Assembly (NCBI GenBank): GCA_024239075.1
Contig: JANBVI010000028.1
Span: 1-64,000 of the forward strand
Direction of reading: 5' to 3'
Length of the DNA: 64,000 bases
Source of the DNA: Fischerella sp. CENA71
GTDB taxonomy: Bacteria; Cyanobacteriota; Cyanobacteriia; Cyanobacteriales; Nostocaceae
This document shows positions 16,595-25,165 of this stretch, piece by piece (position 1 is the stretch's first letter; each line of letters opens with the position of its first letter). Under the pieces are notes generated by a model. It made no database searches. It was not told the DNA's origin and saw only the letters and a program-made list of their open reading frames with translations. Position numbers and translations under genes: made by a program.

Positions 16595-17092
16595 TTATAC
16601 TGCGCTAATTTCCCATCTCCACACTTCTCCATCTTCAGGATCGATAATCTCTGAGACCTTGGTCATTCCACACTTTTCTAATACTCTAGCCGATGCGTTA
16701 CGCTCTGCTAGTGTATGAGCGCAAACACAGTCAACTAAGTTTGATGCGAATGCAATCTCAATCAGTTGACGCGCCGCAGAAGTTGCAAAACCTCTGTTTT
16801 GATAACTTGGGGCGACGGAGTAGCCAATCTCAACTGTGCGCTGAGAATCAGGAATTGATTTAAAGCCTCCAAGCCCAACCAATACATGTTCAGGACGAAA
16901 CACAAACAGATACGGTAGCCACGGATGCCAAATTTGTGAAGATTGCATCTGGTTGAGACTGTATTGAAGTACCCCCCTAAAAGGCAAGTATCCATCGACT
17001 ACCTGAAACCCGTAAGCAACCTGGAAAGCGTTTGAACCCTCAATTAGCTTTTGAATGTATTCAACAGAGCAAGGAATAATTTCTACATCCAT
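16595..17092 (-). CDS. GNAT-family N-acetyltransferase
   Basis: A cytosolic acetyl-CoA-dependent acyltransferase of the RimJ/RimL-like GNAT class. The beta-bulge strand VEIGYSVAPSYQNRGFATSA contains the acetyl-CoA pyrophosphate loop (Gln-Asn-Arg-Gly-Phe-Ala). The later segment CAHTLAERNASARVLEKCGM is the conserved motif B with Asn and the Gly-Met turn. The length of 165 residues is normal. The acceptor (protein N-terminus, small molecule or antibiotic) cannot be predicted. It is monocistronic. Confidence 0.88.
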   Translation of the reverse strand: MDVEIIPCSVEYIQKLIEGSNAFQVAYGFQVVDGYLPFRGVLQYSLNQMQSSQIWHPWLPYLFVFRPEHVLVGLGGFKSIPDSQRTVEIGYSVAPSYQNRGFATSAARQLIEIAFASNLVDCVCAHTLAERNASARVLEKCGMTKVSEIIDPEDGEVWRWEISAV

Positions 17093-17263
17093 AGAACCTA
17101 GTGTTTATAGTATGAGCGATCGCGCATTGCTGTGAGCATAAGCTGTAGCCTAGCTTTGGTAAACCTCAGTCATCAATCCACTGTAACGATTTGTGATACC
17201 GCCGCTTACAACGACAATAAGTTTTAGGCAATTTGCAGTGTGATATGGCGTGATCATTATTAC

Positions 17264-17737
17264 TCACCGAGTAAGACTAGGCTCAATCTCCTTTAAATAA
17301 TTCTGAAAAATTTGACGTGCTGTTTGATGATCGCCTTCAGGAGTCATATTACATAACCACCATATAGGGCTACTCTGATAACATCTTGGTTGATCTGTTG
17401 CAATTAACCGACCAAAGTGTTCACAATTCCAGCCAGTAAAAGTGTATTCCCAATGAGCAAAAACATGAAGAGCGTGTTTGAGCCGCTCAACTGTTTGCTT
17501 TGGTTCAAAAGCTATATGATCAATGCCAACAACTAGTTTTGCTTCACTTTTTTCAAAAGGACATAAACCACGACCTGTATCGAAGATATGCATATCTGAC
17601 AAACCGATTCCATAATGCCAAAACGGGTCGGGTGGATTTTGCCAGTTGAGCAATCGTCCATATCGCTGACTTGAAGGGTTGGTAAGGCGATCAATTTCTT
17701 CTATTGTCTTGTCAATTTGGTCTGGAAATAACGGCAT
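17264..17737 (-). CDS. LRAT-like (NlpC/P60-fold) protein
   Basis: A small protein with the sequence signature of the lecithin retinol acyltransferase superfamily, a circularly permuted papain-like fold. The two key motifs are HYGIGLSDMHIF (His41, probable second His50) and GWNCEHFGRLIAT (Cys105 in the characteristic Asn-Cys-Glu-His-Phe motif). These supply the His-His-Cys catalytic set used in lipid acyl transfer or thioester chemistry in known members. No signal peptide or membrane helix is visible. The length is 157 residues. Neighbours give no hint of substrate. Bacterial members are poorly characterised, so enzymatic function is inferred. Confidence 0.72.
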   Translation of the reverse strand: MPLFPDQIDKTIEEIDRLTNPSSQRYGRLLNWQNPPDPFWHYGIGLSDMHIFDTGRGLCPFEKSEAKLVVGIDHIAFEPKQTVERLKHALHVFAHWEYTFTGWNCEHFGRLIATDQPRCYQSSPIWWLCNMTPEGDHQTARQIFQNYLKEIEPSLTR

Positions 17738-18019
17738 AGGTCAACATAATGCTTATTATTTAGGACGGATATTTGCATTGACTGCATCTAAGCAAGGGTA
17801 AAGCGATCGCCACACACCAGAGTTGATATAACATGCATGGATACAGATAGATTATTCGTTTAGATTCAGTAACACCCAGATTTAGTCCTAAGTTGATTAA
17901 AATATTTGCAAAAGTTAACAAAAATAGAGGCGATTTGCTAACACAGTATAAAAAATTGGCAACATTAAGAAAATAAAGACAACAATAGCGATAGCTAGAC
18001 CTGGAGTTCTGCTAAACCT

Positions 18020-20596
18020 ATGCAGCCAATTCGTACATTCAACGTCTCACCTTCTTTGCCTGCGCGACTCGAACCATTACGCAAGCTGGCTTACAACTTA
18101 CTTTGGGATTGGAACGTAGAAACCAAAGATGTATTTCGCCGTTTAGATCCTGATTTATGGGAGTCTAGCCATCATAATCCTGTTTTGATGCTAGGAACTA
18201 TAAGCCAAGCACGGTTGACGGAAGTAGTAGAAGATGAAGGCTTTTTGGCACAAATGGATCGTGCCGCTTTGCAGATAGAAGATTATCTCAAAGAACGCAC
18301 TTGGTATGAAAAACAACGTTCTAGTCATTCGCCTGATGATAAAGGACGAGAATGCTACGCCTATTTTTCTGCCGAGTTTGGGCTTGTGGACTGTTTGCCC
18401 ATCTATTCAGGGGGCTTGGGTGTACTAGCTGGGGACCATCTGAAATCTGCTAGTGATTTAGGGCTTCCCCTCGTCGGTGTGGGTTTATTGTACCAGCAAG
18501 GCTATTTTGCCCAGTATTTGAATGCTGATGGCTGGCAGCAAGAGCGTTATCCAATTAACGACTTTTATAACATGCCTTTGCATCTAGAACGTAATCCGGA
18601 TGGCTCAGAACTGCGAATTACAGTAGATTATCCAGGGCGTACCGTTTATGCTAGGGTTTGGCGGGTACAAGTGGGAAGAGTGCCATTGTACATGCTTGAC
18701 ACCAATATTGAACCCAACAATCCTTACGACCACGACATTACAGATCAACTGTATGGTGGTGATATTGACATGCGTATCCACCAGGAAATCATGTTGGGTA
18801 TTGGTGGCGTGAGGATGTTGAAAGCATTGGGGTATAACGTCACTGCCTACCACATGAATGAAGGACACGCAGCATTTTCTGCGCTAGAGCGTATCCGCAT
18901 CCTAATTCAAGAGCAAGGGCTGAGTTACATCGAAGCTAGGCAAGTGGTAGCATCTACAAATATATTTACCACCCATACACCAGTCCCAGCCGGCATCGAC
19001 TTGTTCCCACCAGATAAAATTTTGTACTACCTGGGACACTATGCAGAAATTTTTGGTTTAAGTAAAGACCAATTTTTAGCCTTGGGACGGGAGAGTACAG
19101 GTGATTTATCCTCACCTTTTAGTATGGCAGTCCTAGCGTTGAAGATGGCAACATTCTCTAATGGTGTGGCGCAGTTGCATGGTTCAGTTTCACGACAAAT
19201 GTTTCACGGTTTGTGGACTGATGTACCAACCCAAGAAGTACCAATTTCTGCGATTACGAACGGCGTTCATGCCCGTAGTTGTGTAGCGAAATCAACTCAG
19301 GAGTTGTACGATCGCTATTTAGGCCCGAATTGGTCATCAGCACCAGTTGATCATCCTCTGTGGGATCGGATGAATGCAATTCCCGATGAGGAGTTGTGGC
19401 GGAACCACGAACGCTGCCGCTTAGATATGATTTTGTATGTGCGGGAGCATTTAGTCAAACATTTACGCGATCGCGGTGCATCTCCGATTGAAATTGACCA
19501 AGCCCAAGAAGTCCTCGATCCCCATATTTTAACAATAGGTTTTGCCCGTCGCTTTGCCACCTACAAACGTGCTACTCTCTGGATGCGTGATCTAGAGCGC
19601 GTGAAGCGGATTTTATTTGGCAATAAAGACCGCAAGTTACAATTTGTGATTGCTGGTAAGGCACATCCTAAAGATATCCCTGGCAAAGAACTCATTCGCG
19701 AAATAAATCATTTCATCCGCGAAAATCATTTGGAAAAACAGGTGGTGTTTGTTCCAAATTACGATATTCATATTTCCCGATTGATGGTGGCGGGTTGTGA
19801 TGTGTGGTTAAATACACCCCGTCGTCCCCGTGAAGCCTCTGGTACTAGTGGCATGAAAGCAGCAATGAACGGATTGCCAAATTTAAGTGTACTAGATGGT
19901 TGGTGGGATGAAGCTGATTATGTCCGCACAGGTTGGGCAATTGGACATGGAGAAATGTATGATGATCCGACTTATCAGGATGAAATAGAAGCAAATGCTC
20001 TGTATGACATCTTAGAAAAAGAAGTTGTACCGTTGTTTTATGATCACGATGCCGATGGTTTGCCTAGACACTGGATTGCCAAAATGAAAGACGCCATCCG
20101 GTTAAATTGTCCCTTCTTTAACACCGCGCGGATGGTGAGAGAGTATGCCCAAAGAGCATATTTCCCCGCGAGCGATCGCTATACTATCCTGACTAGTGAT
20201 AATTATGCCCCTGCTAAAGAACTAGCAGCTTGGAAATTAAATCTCGGTGAACACTGGTACAACATCACAATTAAAGATATTGATGTCTCTGTAGGGCCTG
20301 ATATTGAGGTTAACCAAACCGTTGCTGTTAAAGCCAAAGTTGACTTGGCAACTCTCACAAACAATGATGTACAGGTAGAACTGTATCAAGGTGCAGTAGA
20401 TGCCAATGGCGAGATTGTCAATGGTGTGCCACTAGTCATGGAATACCAAGGAGAAGATAGTCAAGGCTTAAGTATTTACACGGCTGATATTCTGTATACT
20501 ACTTCTGGTTTACAAGGATTATCTTTACGTGTATTGCCCAAACATAAGTATCTTTCGACTCCTTATGAGCCAAGGTTGATTTTGTGGGCGGAGTAA
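18020..20596 (+). CDS. glgP: alpha-glucan (glycogen) phosphorylase
   Basis: A PLP-dependent glycosyltransferase family 35 enzyme releasing glucose-1-phosphate from glycogen. It is the long form that starts with an extra domain (DUF3417-like: LPARLEPLRKLAYNLLWDWN). The catalytic core shows AEFGLVDCLPIYSGGLGVLAG, the TTHTPVPAGIDLF segment, and the PLP site REASGTSGMKAAMNG with its Lys. The length of 858 residues matches this group. It lies alone, about 280 bases after the divergent LRAT-like gene. Filamentous cyanobacteria often have two phosphorylase isoforms; which one this is cannot be told here. Role: glycogen breakdown in the dark. Confidence 0.95.
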   Translation: MQPIRTFNVSPSLPARLEPLRKLAYNLLWDWNVETKDVFRRLDPDLWESSHHNPVLMLGTISQARLTEVVEDEGFLAQMDRAALQIEDYLKERTWYEKQRSSHSPDDKGRECYAYFSAEFGLVDCLPIYSGGLGVLAGDHLKSASDLGLPLVGVGLLYQQGYFAQYLNADGWQQERYPINDFYNMPLHLERNPDGSELRITVDYPGRTVYARVWRVQVGRVPLYMLDTNIEPNNPYDHDITDQLYGGDIDMRIHQEIMLGIGGVRMLKALGYNVTAYHMNEGHAAFSALERIRILIQEQGLSYIEARQVVASTNIFTTHTPVPAGIDLFPPDKILYYLGHYAEIFGLSKDQFLALGRESTGDLSSPFSMAVLALKMATFSNGVAQLHGSVSRQMFHGLWTDVPTQEVPISAITNGVHARSCVAKSTQELYDRYLGPNWSSAPVDHPLWDRMNAIPDEELWRNHERCRLDMILYVREHLVKHLRDRGASPIEIDQAQEVLDPHILTIGFARRFATYKRATLWMRDLERVKRILFGNKDRKLQFVIAGKAHPKDIPGKELIREINHFIRENHLEKQVVFVPNYDIHISRLMVAGCDVWLNTPRRPREASGTSGMKAAMNGLPNLSVLDGWWDEADYVRTGWAIGHGEMYDDPTYQDEIEANALYDILEKEVVPLFYDHDADGLPRHWIAKMKDAIRLNCPFFNTARMVREYAQRAYFPASDRYTILTSDNYAPAKELAAWKLNLGEHWYNITIKDIDVSVGPDIEVNQTVAVKAKVDLATLTNNDVQVELYQGAVDANGEIVNGVPLVMEYQGEDSQGLSIYTADILYTTSGLQGLSLRVLPKHKYLSTPYEPRLILWAE

Positions 20597-20600
20597 ATAG

Positions 20601-20640
20601 TTAGGGATTGGGGATTGGCGATTGGGGATTGGGGATTGGT
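20601..20640. repeat. heptameric tandem repeat (GGGGATT)n
   Basis: About six GGGGATT heptamers between the glgP stop and the DUF429 stop. The repeat region abuts the 3-prime end of the DUF429 gene, whose last residues (GSGQGGQGRE) are read from related low-complexity sequence. Confidence 0.8.
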
Positions 20641-20642
20641 GT

Positions 20643-21416
20643 TTATTCTCTTCCTTGTCCTCCTTGTCCCGATCCCCTTTCCCCTATCTTTTGCGGAACA
20701 ACTATGTAGCCTGTGGTGCGATCGCCTAGTACAAGGTTACGTTGTTCTCCCCAATACCACCAGTATGCTGCTACGTAAGCACAGATGAGGCTATCGAGTT
20801 TGTCTTCGACTGCTTTGAGTTGTGCGCCTGTGATGGGAATTTCCGGGACAAATGAATCGCAAAGGCGCAAAGTATACGCAGAAGGTTCTAAGGTGGGTAA
20901 GATTTGTGTAATGTAATTGCAGAGTTTGGTTAGTTCTAGACGGCGATCGCTCAGGCGTCCTTTTTTATATTTCAGAATACGTTCTAAGCTGAAAAGATGG
21001 ACTATGGCGGGGTGGGGAAAGACTTCGATTTGATATCTACCGGGTTTTTGTGGTTCGATGGTGGGTGCGTGGGCAAAACCACGTGATTCTAGTTCTAAGC
21101 CGAAGTTAACGGTGCGTTCGGCGAAGGGAAGATTAAGATTTGCTGGGTAGCAACCAGCGTGATATTTACCAAAATATTTATGAGTCAGTTTGTCGGGGAG
21201 ACGACTACCTGTAGTGTTGGGGATAAGAGTCGGGGCGTCTACTGCAATTACGGCACTTTCACCTGGTGGAACACAAGTATCAACCCAGTTGAGGATATCT
21301 GCAATTGCTTCTTTGCGATCTAAGTCGAGTATTTGTAGTTGATTCTCTGCCCATTCTAAGCAGCACAGTCCGCTTGGTTGCGATTTCCAGCCTAAATCGA
21401 TACCGATAAATTTCAT
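20643..21416 (-). CDS. DUF429 family protein
   Basis: A soluble protein of the DUF429 family with a predicted RNase H-like fold. The start MKFIGIDLGWKSQPSG is the hallmark, with Asp7 in the first strand. Further acidic residues lie in SAVIAVDAPTLIP and in AVEDKLDSLICAYVAA. Other blocks are FPHPAIVHLF and LSDRRLELTKLC. The fold is shared with nucleases and resolvases, and the acidic residues could bind metal, but no activity is established for the family. The final ten residues (Gly/Gln/Arg-rich) come from a tandem repeat and are probably without function. It lies convergent to glgP, 46 bases away. Confidence 0.85.
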   Translation of the reverse strand: MKFIGIDLGWKSQPSGLCCLEWAENQLQILDLDRKEAIADILNWVDTCVPPGESAVIAVDAPTLIPNTTGSRLPDKLTHKYFGKYHAGCYPANLNLPFAERTVNFGLELESRGFAHAPTIEPQKPGRYQIEVFPHPAIVHLFSLERILKYKKGRLSDRRLELTKLCNYITQILPTLEPSAYTLRLCDSFVPEIPITGAQLKAVEDKLDSLICAYVAAYWWYWGEQRNLVLGDRTTGYIVVPQKIGERGSGQGGQGRE

Positions 21417-21496
21417 TTTTGTTTAGTTTAGCAATGGAGAGAATAAAAGAGCGATCGCACTCTTAATAAGCAAAGCAATGCGATCGCTCACTTCGT

Positions 21497-22435
21497 TTAT
21501 ATTGCTACCATTTGATTAACTGGTGCAATACCAGCCATCTCTAAAATTTGCGGAATCAAATCTTCGCGCTTAACTGCCATCATATGTACACCCTGACACA
21601 ATTGCTGTGCAGTCTGCACTTGTTCGGCAGCAATTTTCATGCCTTCTTCTAGAGGATCTTTGGCTTTTGCTAATCTATCAATAATGTGTTCGGGAATATT
21701 TACGCCCGGAACACACCTATTAATAAATTGAGCATTTTTTGCCGACTTCAACAAGAAAATTCCGGCTAAAATTGGCTTACCACAATCAGCAGCAATTTTA
21801 TCCATGAACTTTTCTAGTATTTCAAAATCGGTAATTAATTGACTTTGAAAAAATTGCGCTCCTGCTTCTAATTTGCGTTCAAATCGTTTTTGCAAACTCG
21901 ACAAACTCGGACATTGGGGATCGACTGCTGCACCAGGAAATAAATCTAGCATCCCATCAGTTAGGGGTTGATTATTGCAATCAAAGCCATGATTCAGCTT
22001 TTCTATGACTTGTAATAGCCGCACAGATTCTAAGTCAAATACACCTTTGCAGTCAGGATGATCGCCTGCTTTTACAGGATCACCAGTCAAAGCTAAGATG
22101 TTTCTGATACCGATCGCATGAGCGCCCATTAAATCAGCTTGTAAACCAATCCGGTTGCGATCGCGACAAGCAATCTGACAAATTGGTTCAATGCCATGTT
22201 GGATTAAAATTGCCGATGCAATCACTGGCGACATCCGTAAAACTGCCCGGCTACCATCGGTAATATTGACAGCATGAACCCTTCCCTTAAGAGTCGCTGC
22301 CATTTTGAGCATGTGTTCTGGATTACCGCCTTTTGGTGGTGCTACCTCGGCGGTAATCAGGAATTTACCAGCTTTTGCAGCTGTGCGAAAAGATAAACAA
22401 GTTGGATTTTGAGTATCCAGCATAAAAATGAGCAT
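21497..22435 (-). CDS. metF: methylenetetrahydrofolate reductase family protein
   Basis: A TIM-barrel flavoprotein that reduces 5,10-methylenetetrahydrofolate to 5-methyltetrahydrofolate for methionine synthesis. Family blocks are FLITAEVAPPKGGNPEHML, AVNITDGSRAVLRMSPV, QIACRDRNRIGLQADLMGAH, ILALTGDP, and AGAQFFQSQLITD. At 312 residues it is the bacterial size. A second in-frame ATG four codons in (22423) is an equally good start; neither has a clear ribosome site. It belongs to the shorter, divergent MetF group common in cyanobacteria, so the exact electron donor is uncertain. trpS lies 50 bases upstream on the same strand, so both may share a transcript. Confidence 0.88.
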   Translation of the reverse strand: MLIFMLDTQNPTCLSFRTAAKAGKFLITAEVAPPKGGNPEHMLKMAATLKGRVHAVNITDGSRAVLRMSPVIASAILIQHGIEPICQIACRDRNRIGLQADLMGAHAIGIRNILALTGDPVKAGDHPDCKGVFDLESVRLLQVIEKLNHGFDCNNQPLTDGMLDLFPGAAVDPQCPSLSSLQKRFERKLEAGAQFFQSQLITDFEILEKFMDKIAADCGKPILAGIFLLKSAKNAQFINRCVPGVNIPEHIIDRLAKAKDPLEEGMKIAAEQVQTAQQLCQGVHMMAVKREDLIPQILEMAGIAPVNQMVAI

Positions 22436-22484
22436 TTCTGTCTTTGGGTACAGCTATAACACAAGTCACCCTACACAGAAAACC

Positions 22485-23498
22485 TCATAATGGTGTGGAG
22501 TATCCCATCGCAGTTTTAACTTTTGCTAAAGTTTGGTTAGCAACAGCCTCTGCTTTATGTTTTCCATGGCGTAAAACAGACTCTAAATAACCTTTGTCGT
22601 TCATTACCGCTTGATATTTCTCTTGAATGGGTTTGAGGGCGTTTATGACTGTTTCTGTCAGTAAAGGCTTAAATTGTCCCCAGCCCATATCTTGACACTC
22701 AGCAGCGACTTCTTCTTTGGTTTTACCAGACAGCACCATATACAGAGTTAACAAATTATTACTTTCTGGGCGTTCTGGATTGTCAAACTCTAAACCGCGA
22801 GTCGGGTCAGTTTTACATTTCTTAATCTTTTTGGCAATTTCATCCGGTGAATCTAACAAATTGATCCGACTTAATTCTGAAGGATCAGATTTAGACATTT
22901 TCTTTGTCCCATCTGTCAAACTCATTACCCTGGCCCCTTCTTTACGAATCAGAGGCTCCGGTAACTTTAATACTGGTTGATCTGGTTTGGCAAATAAGTG
23001 ATTAAACCGATTGACAATATCTCGTGTTAATTCTAAATGCTGCTTTTGGTCTTCTCCTACTGGCACTTTATCAGGTTCGTAGAGCAAAATATCAGATGCC
23101 ATCAGCACAGGATAGTCTAACAAACCAACACCCACGTTTTCACCTTGCTTGACAGCTTTTTCCTTAAACTGAATCATATCTGTCAGCCAGTTGAGGGGTG
23201 TAATGCAGTTGAGTAACCAAGTCAGTTCAGTATGTGCAGGGACGTGAGATTGTACAAAGATCGTGGAATAGGTTAAATCAAGACCACAAGCCAAATATAG
23301 AGCAGCTAAGGTATAAGTATTTGTGGCTAGTTCTGCTGGGTTGTGTGGCAAAGTCACAGCGTGTAAATCAGCTATAAAAAGGAAATTATCGTACTGGCTT
23401 TGTCCTTCTACCCAGTTGCGAATGGCACCTAAGTAGTTACCCAAATGTAAGTTACCAGTTGGTTGAACACCAGAAAGAACACGTTGCCTAACGGACAT
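22485..23498 (-). CDS. trpS: tryptophan-tRNA ligase
   Basis: A class I aminoacyl-tRNA synthetase that charges tRNA-Trp. The HIGH-like motif is in GVQPTGNLHLGNYLGA, and the KMSKS loop is exact in DGTKKMSKSDPSEL. FLFIADLHAVTLPHNP and PVLMASDILLYEPDKVPVG are the usual substrate-pocket segments. The length of 337 residues is normal and the start MSVRQRVLSG matches relatives. It is upstream of metF on the same strand. Confidence 0.97.
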   Translation of the reverse strand: MSVRQRVLSGVQPTGNLHLGNYLGAIRNWVEGQSQYDNFLFIADLHAVTLPHNPAELATNTYTLAALYLACGLDLTYSTIFVQSHVPAHTELTWLLNCITPLNWLTDMIQFKEKAVKQGENVGVGLLDYPVLMASDILLYEPDKVPVGEDQKQHLELTRDIVNRFNHLFAKPDQPVLKLPEPLIRKEGARVMSLTDGTKKMSKSDPSELSRINLLDSPDEIAKKIKKCKTDPTRGLEFDNPERPESNNLLTLYMVLSGKTKEEVAAECQDMGWGQFKPLLTETVINALKPIQEKYQAVMNDKGYLESVLRHGKHKAEAVANQTLAKVKTAMGYSTPL

Positions 23499-23680
23499 AA
23501 GGTAGGATATATAGTTTTAACTTTATTTAACGATACTTAAAAATGAGCAAAAATGGGACACGGGAGACAAGGGGGATGCAGGGAGAATTTCAGATGATTT
23601 CTCCTTTGTCACCGCGTCTCCCTTGTCTTCTCCTAATCTTTTGCGCGATCGCTACTTTAGCAGAGTTAGTGTGTCCTGAA
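23499..23680. other. intergenic with degenerate repeats
   Basis: No supported gene. Contains purine-rich GGGACACGGGAGACAAGGGG low-complexity sequence. A 72-codon plus-strand frame from 23543 is built from it and is not called. Confidence 0.5.
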
Positions 23681-23911
23681 TCAAGTGACGTATGTACCAA
23701 AGACGAAACATCTGGGAGCGTATCTCTCCCTCAGCAAAAAACGGTTCACACTATCATGTGAAACATCCCCCAGTATTTCTGCTAACCTACTGCATCCTCC
23801 ATCCTTTGGTTCGGATAGCAAGAACAGGGTGTAATGTTCTAAATTGCATTGTGCTGTCGAGGGTTTACTGATTTCTCTAATTGTCCGATACCTTGAATGT
23901 AGACGACACAT
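23681..23911 (-). pseudogene. transposase N-terminal fragment (IS4/IS701-like)
   Basis: The minus-strand frame reads CNLEHYTLFLLSEPKDGGCS, RLAEILGDVSHDSVNRFLL and RERYAPR. This matches the start of cyanobacterial transposases of the IS4/IS701 kind, whose N-termini commonly read YTxYLLSEP...LAE...SHDSVNRFL..ERY.PKDLF. After RERYAPR the frame continues with unrelated residues (CFVFGTYVT) and stops. The catalytic DDE domain is absent. It is a remnant of a former insertion. The next small element (23954-24065) lies 43 bases away. Confidence 0.65.
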
Positions 23912-23953
23912 TTTTTCAATGCACTATTTTACCATCCTGTCAATTCGTAAGTC

Positions 23954-24065
23954 GGCGTTGCTGAATAAGGGGATGATTTAGGCTGACACGGAGACGGGGA
24001 GATGCGATGACACGGTGATTATTTTTTATGCAAATTCCAAAATCATCCCGCAATTATGCAACGCC
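23954..24065. mobile_element. 112-bp MITE with 26-bp inverted repeats and 8-bp target duplication
   Basis: The left end begins GGCGTTGCTGAATAAGGGGA and the right end, read on the minus strand, begins GGCGTTGCATAATTGCGGGA; both continue TGATTT. CGTAAGTC flanks both sides (23946-23953 and 24066-24073), a perfect 8-bp target duplication. The interior is low-complexity GACACGGAGACGGGGAG sequence with no coding capacity. The ends resemble inverted repeats of known cyanobacterial insertion sequences, but no transposase for it is in the window. Confidence 0.85.
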
Positions 24066-24363
24066 CGTAAGTCCTATAGCCAATTTTTGCTTCACGTAAA
24101 GACATGAATGCATCTTTTGTGTCGTTGCATGAATTTGTAGATAAATAACAACGAAATATATTAAGAATGTTCACAATTTTGATTGAACGATCGCTTTACT
24201 ATAGCAGAATAAAATATACAGTTAAAAAAGATTGAGCATTTTTTAAGTAAACAAAGCTTCATCAAATCAAACATCTGCTAATTACGCATTTAGTAATTTA
24301 AATATTATTGCTCATTAATTGCGTATTTAGTAATTTGGAATCAAAAATTGGAGGGTAAGAATT
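24066..24363. other. AT-rich spacer upstream of a small membrane protein
   Basis: No gene seen. Two direct AATTACGCATTTAGTAATTT-like units near 24280 and 24318 (GCATTTAGTAATTT, GCGTATTTAGTAATTT) are separated by 37 bases and may be regulatory or decayed repeats. It probably contains the promoter of the small gene at 24364. Confidence 0.4.
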
Positions 24364-24501
24364 ATGGCAACTCCCAATAATTCGGAAAGTAGTTTCTGGC
24401 AAAAAATACAACAGGATTCTGTTAGCTGGGGAGCTTTAATCCTTTGGGTTTTTGGCTTGGCTGTTATGTTAATTTTGGTGACTATGTTTGCTTCTGCTTA
24501 A
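24364..24501 (+). CDS. small single-pass membrane protein (45 aa)
   Basis: A short gene with a strong ribosome site (GGAGG nine bases upstream of ATG). It encodes MATPNNSESSFWQKIQQDSV, then SWGALILWVFGLAVMLILV and TMFASA. The first 20 residues are polar and the rest is one confident membrane helix. The shape resembles small subunits of thylakoid complexes or small stress membrane proteins, but I recognise no specific family. It lies 113 bases upstream of the SLH-like protein on the same strand. Codon use and the ribosome site support it being real. Confidence 0.65.
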   Translation: MATPNNSESSFWQKIQQDSVSWGALILWVFGLAVMLILVTMFASA

Positions 24502-24614
24502 GTTTCAGGGATGTTGGTGAGTTTCTGTAAATTAGTTCATTAACTAGATAGTAGACGCTCCTTTCTCTAAAAATTTAAACTAGAGGAGTGCGAACAGATA
24601 ACTGCCCACAACTT

Positions 24615-24917
24615 ATGAACATTAAATTTTTGGCAACAGTTCTTGTATTAGCTACAAATAGTTTAGCTGTTACTGTACAAGCTCAAGAGCCTGATGCTCA
24701 ATTACCAGCTAAATCATCCAACCAAGTTCTGAATGCCTGTGTTCAGAATAAAGCAGAGACTTTGCCAAACCCTTTTAGTGATGTACCAAACGATCACTGG
24801 GCTTTTAAAGCAGTGATGACAATGTATTACTGTGGCCCCTACCGCCAAGCAACACCGCCTGCTTTATTAAAACAGTCTTCCCCAACTCAAAATCAACAGC
24901 AACCTTTACAGAAATAG
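24615..24917 (+). CDS. exported protein with a single partial SLH motif
   Basis: A 100-residue exported protein. The signal peptide is MNIKFLATVLVLATNSLAVT followed by cleavage after VQAQ. The mature part contains NPFSDVPNDHWAFKAVMTMY, which is the first half of an S-layer homology motif (FSDVPxxHWA). It has two cysteines (one in NACVQNK, one in YYCGPYRQ) that could form a disulfide. An in-frame GTG at 24588 right behind GAGGA is an alternative, less likely start. The 3-prime end overlaps a decayed kinase frame on the other strand. Cell-envelope location is likely; the function is unknown. Confidence 0.6.
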   Translation: MNIKFLATVLVLATNSLAVTVQAQEPDAQLPAKSSNQVLNACVQNKAETLPNPFSDVPNDHWAFKAVMTMYYCGPYRQATPPALLKQSSPTQNQQQPLQK

Positions 24918-25117
24918 CAATGTTGTTGGTGGGCGATCGCCAACTTTTCTCGACTTTGCCTTTCTGCTAATAAAGCATTGATCAGCAACAAGACAAATAC
25001 CAACACCAACGCAAACATCAATCCCGAACGAAACGTTAAACTCCAAAGAATGTTTTTTGCTTCATCTTGTGTTAGTGTTTCAATTTTCGTACGTACACGT
25101 GCATAGCCATTTACCCC
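24893..25117 (-). pseudogene. histidine kinase fragment (decayed)
   Basis: A minus-strand frame without a start codon reads GYARVRTKIETLTQDEAKN, ILWSLTFRSGLMFALVLVFV and LLLINALLAERQSREKLA. This is the membrane-proximal segment of LiaS-like sensor kinases common in cyanobacteria: a membrane helix, then the coiled lead-in to the dimerisation domain. It is bounded by stops on both sides (25118-25120 upstream and 24893-24895 downstream), so only about 70 codons of a much larger gene remain. It overlaps the 3-prime end of the SLH-like gene. Confidence 0.6.
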
Positions 25118-25165
25118 TCAAATAATTCTACTGAAAACCAATCAAAATTTCAGTAATTATCCATT

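Noticed and set aside
23543-23761. 72-codon plus-strand frame
   Set aside because: Its first half is built from purine-rich tandem repeat and its second half overlaps the transposase remnant on the other strand.
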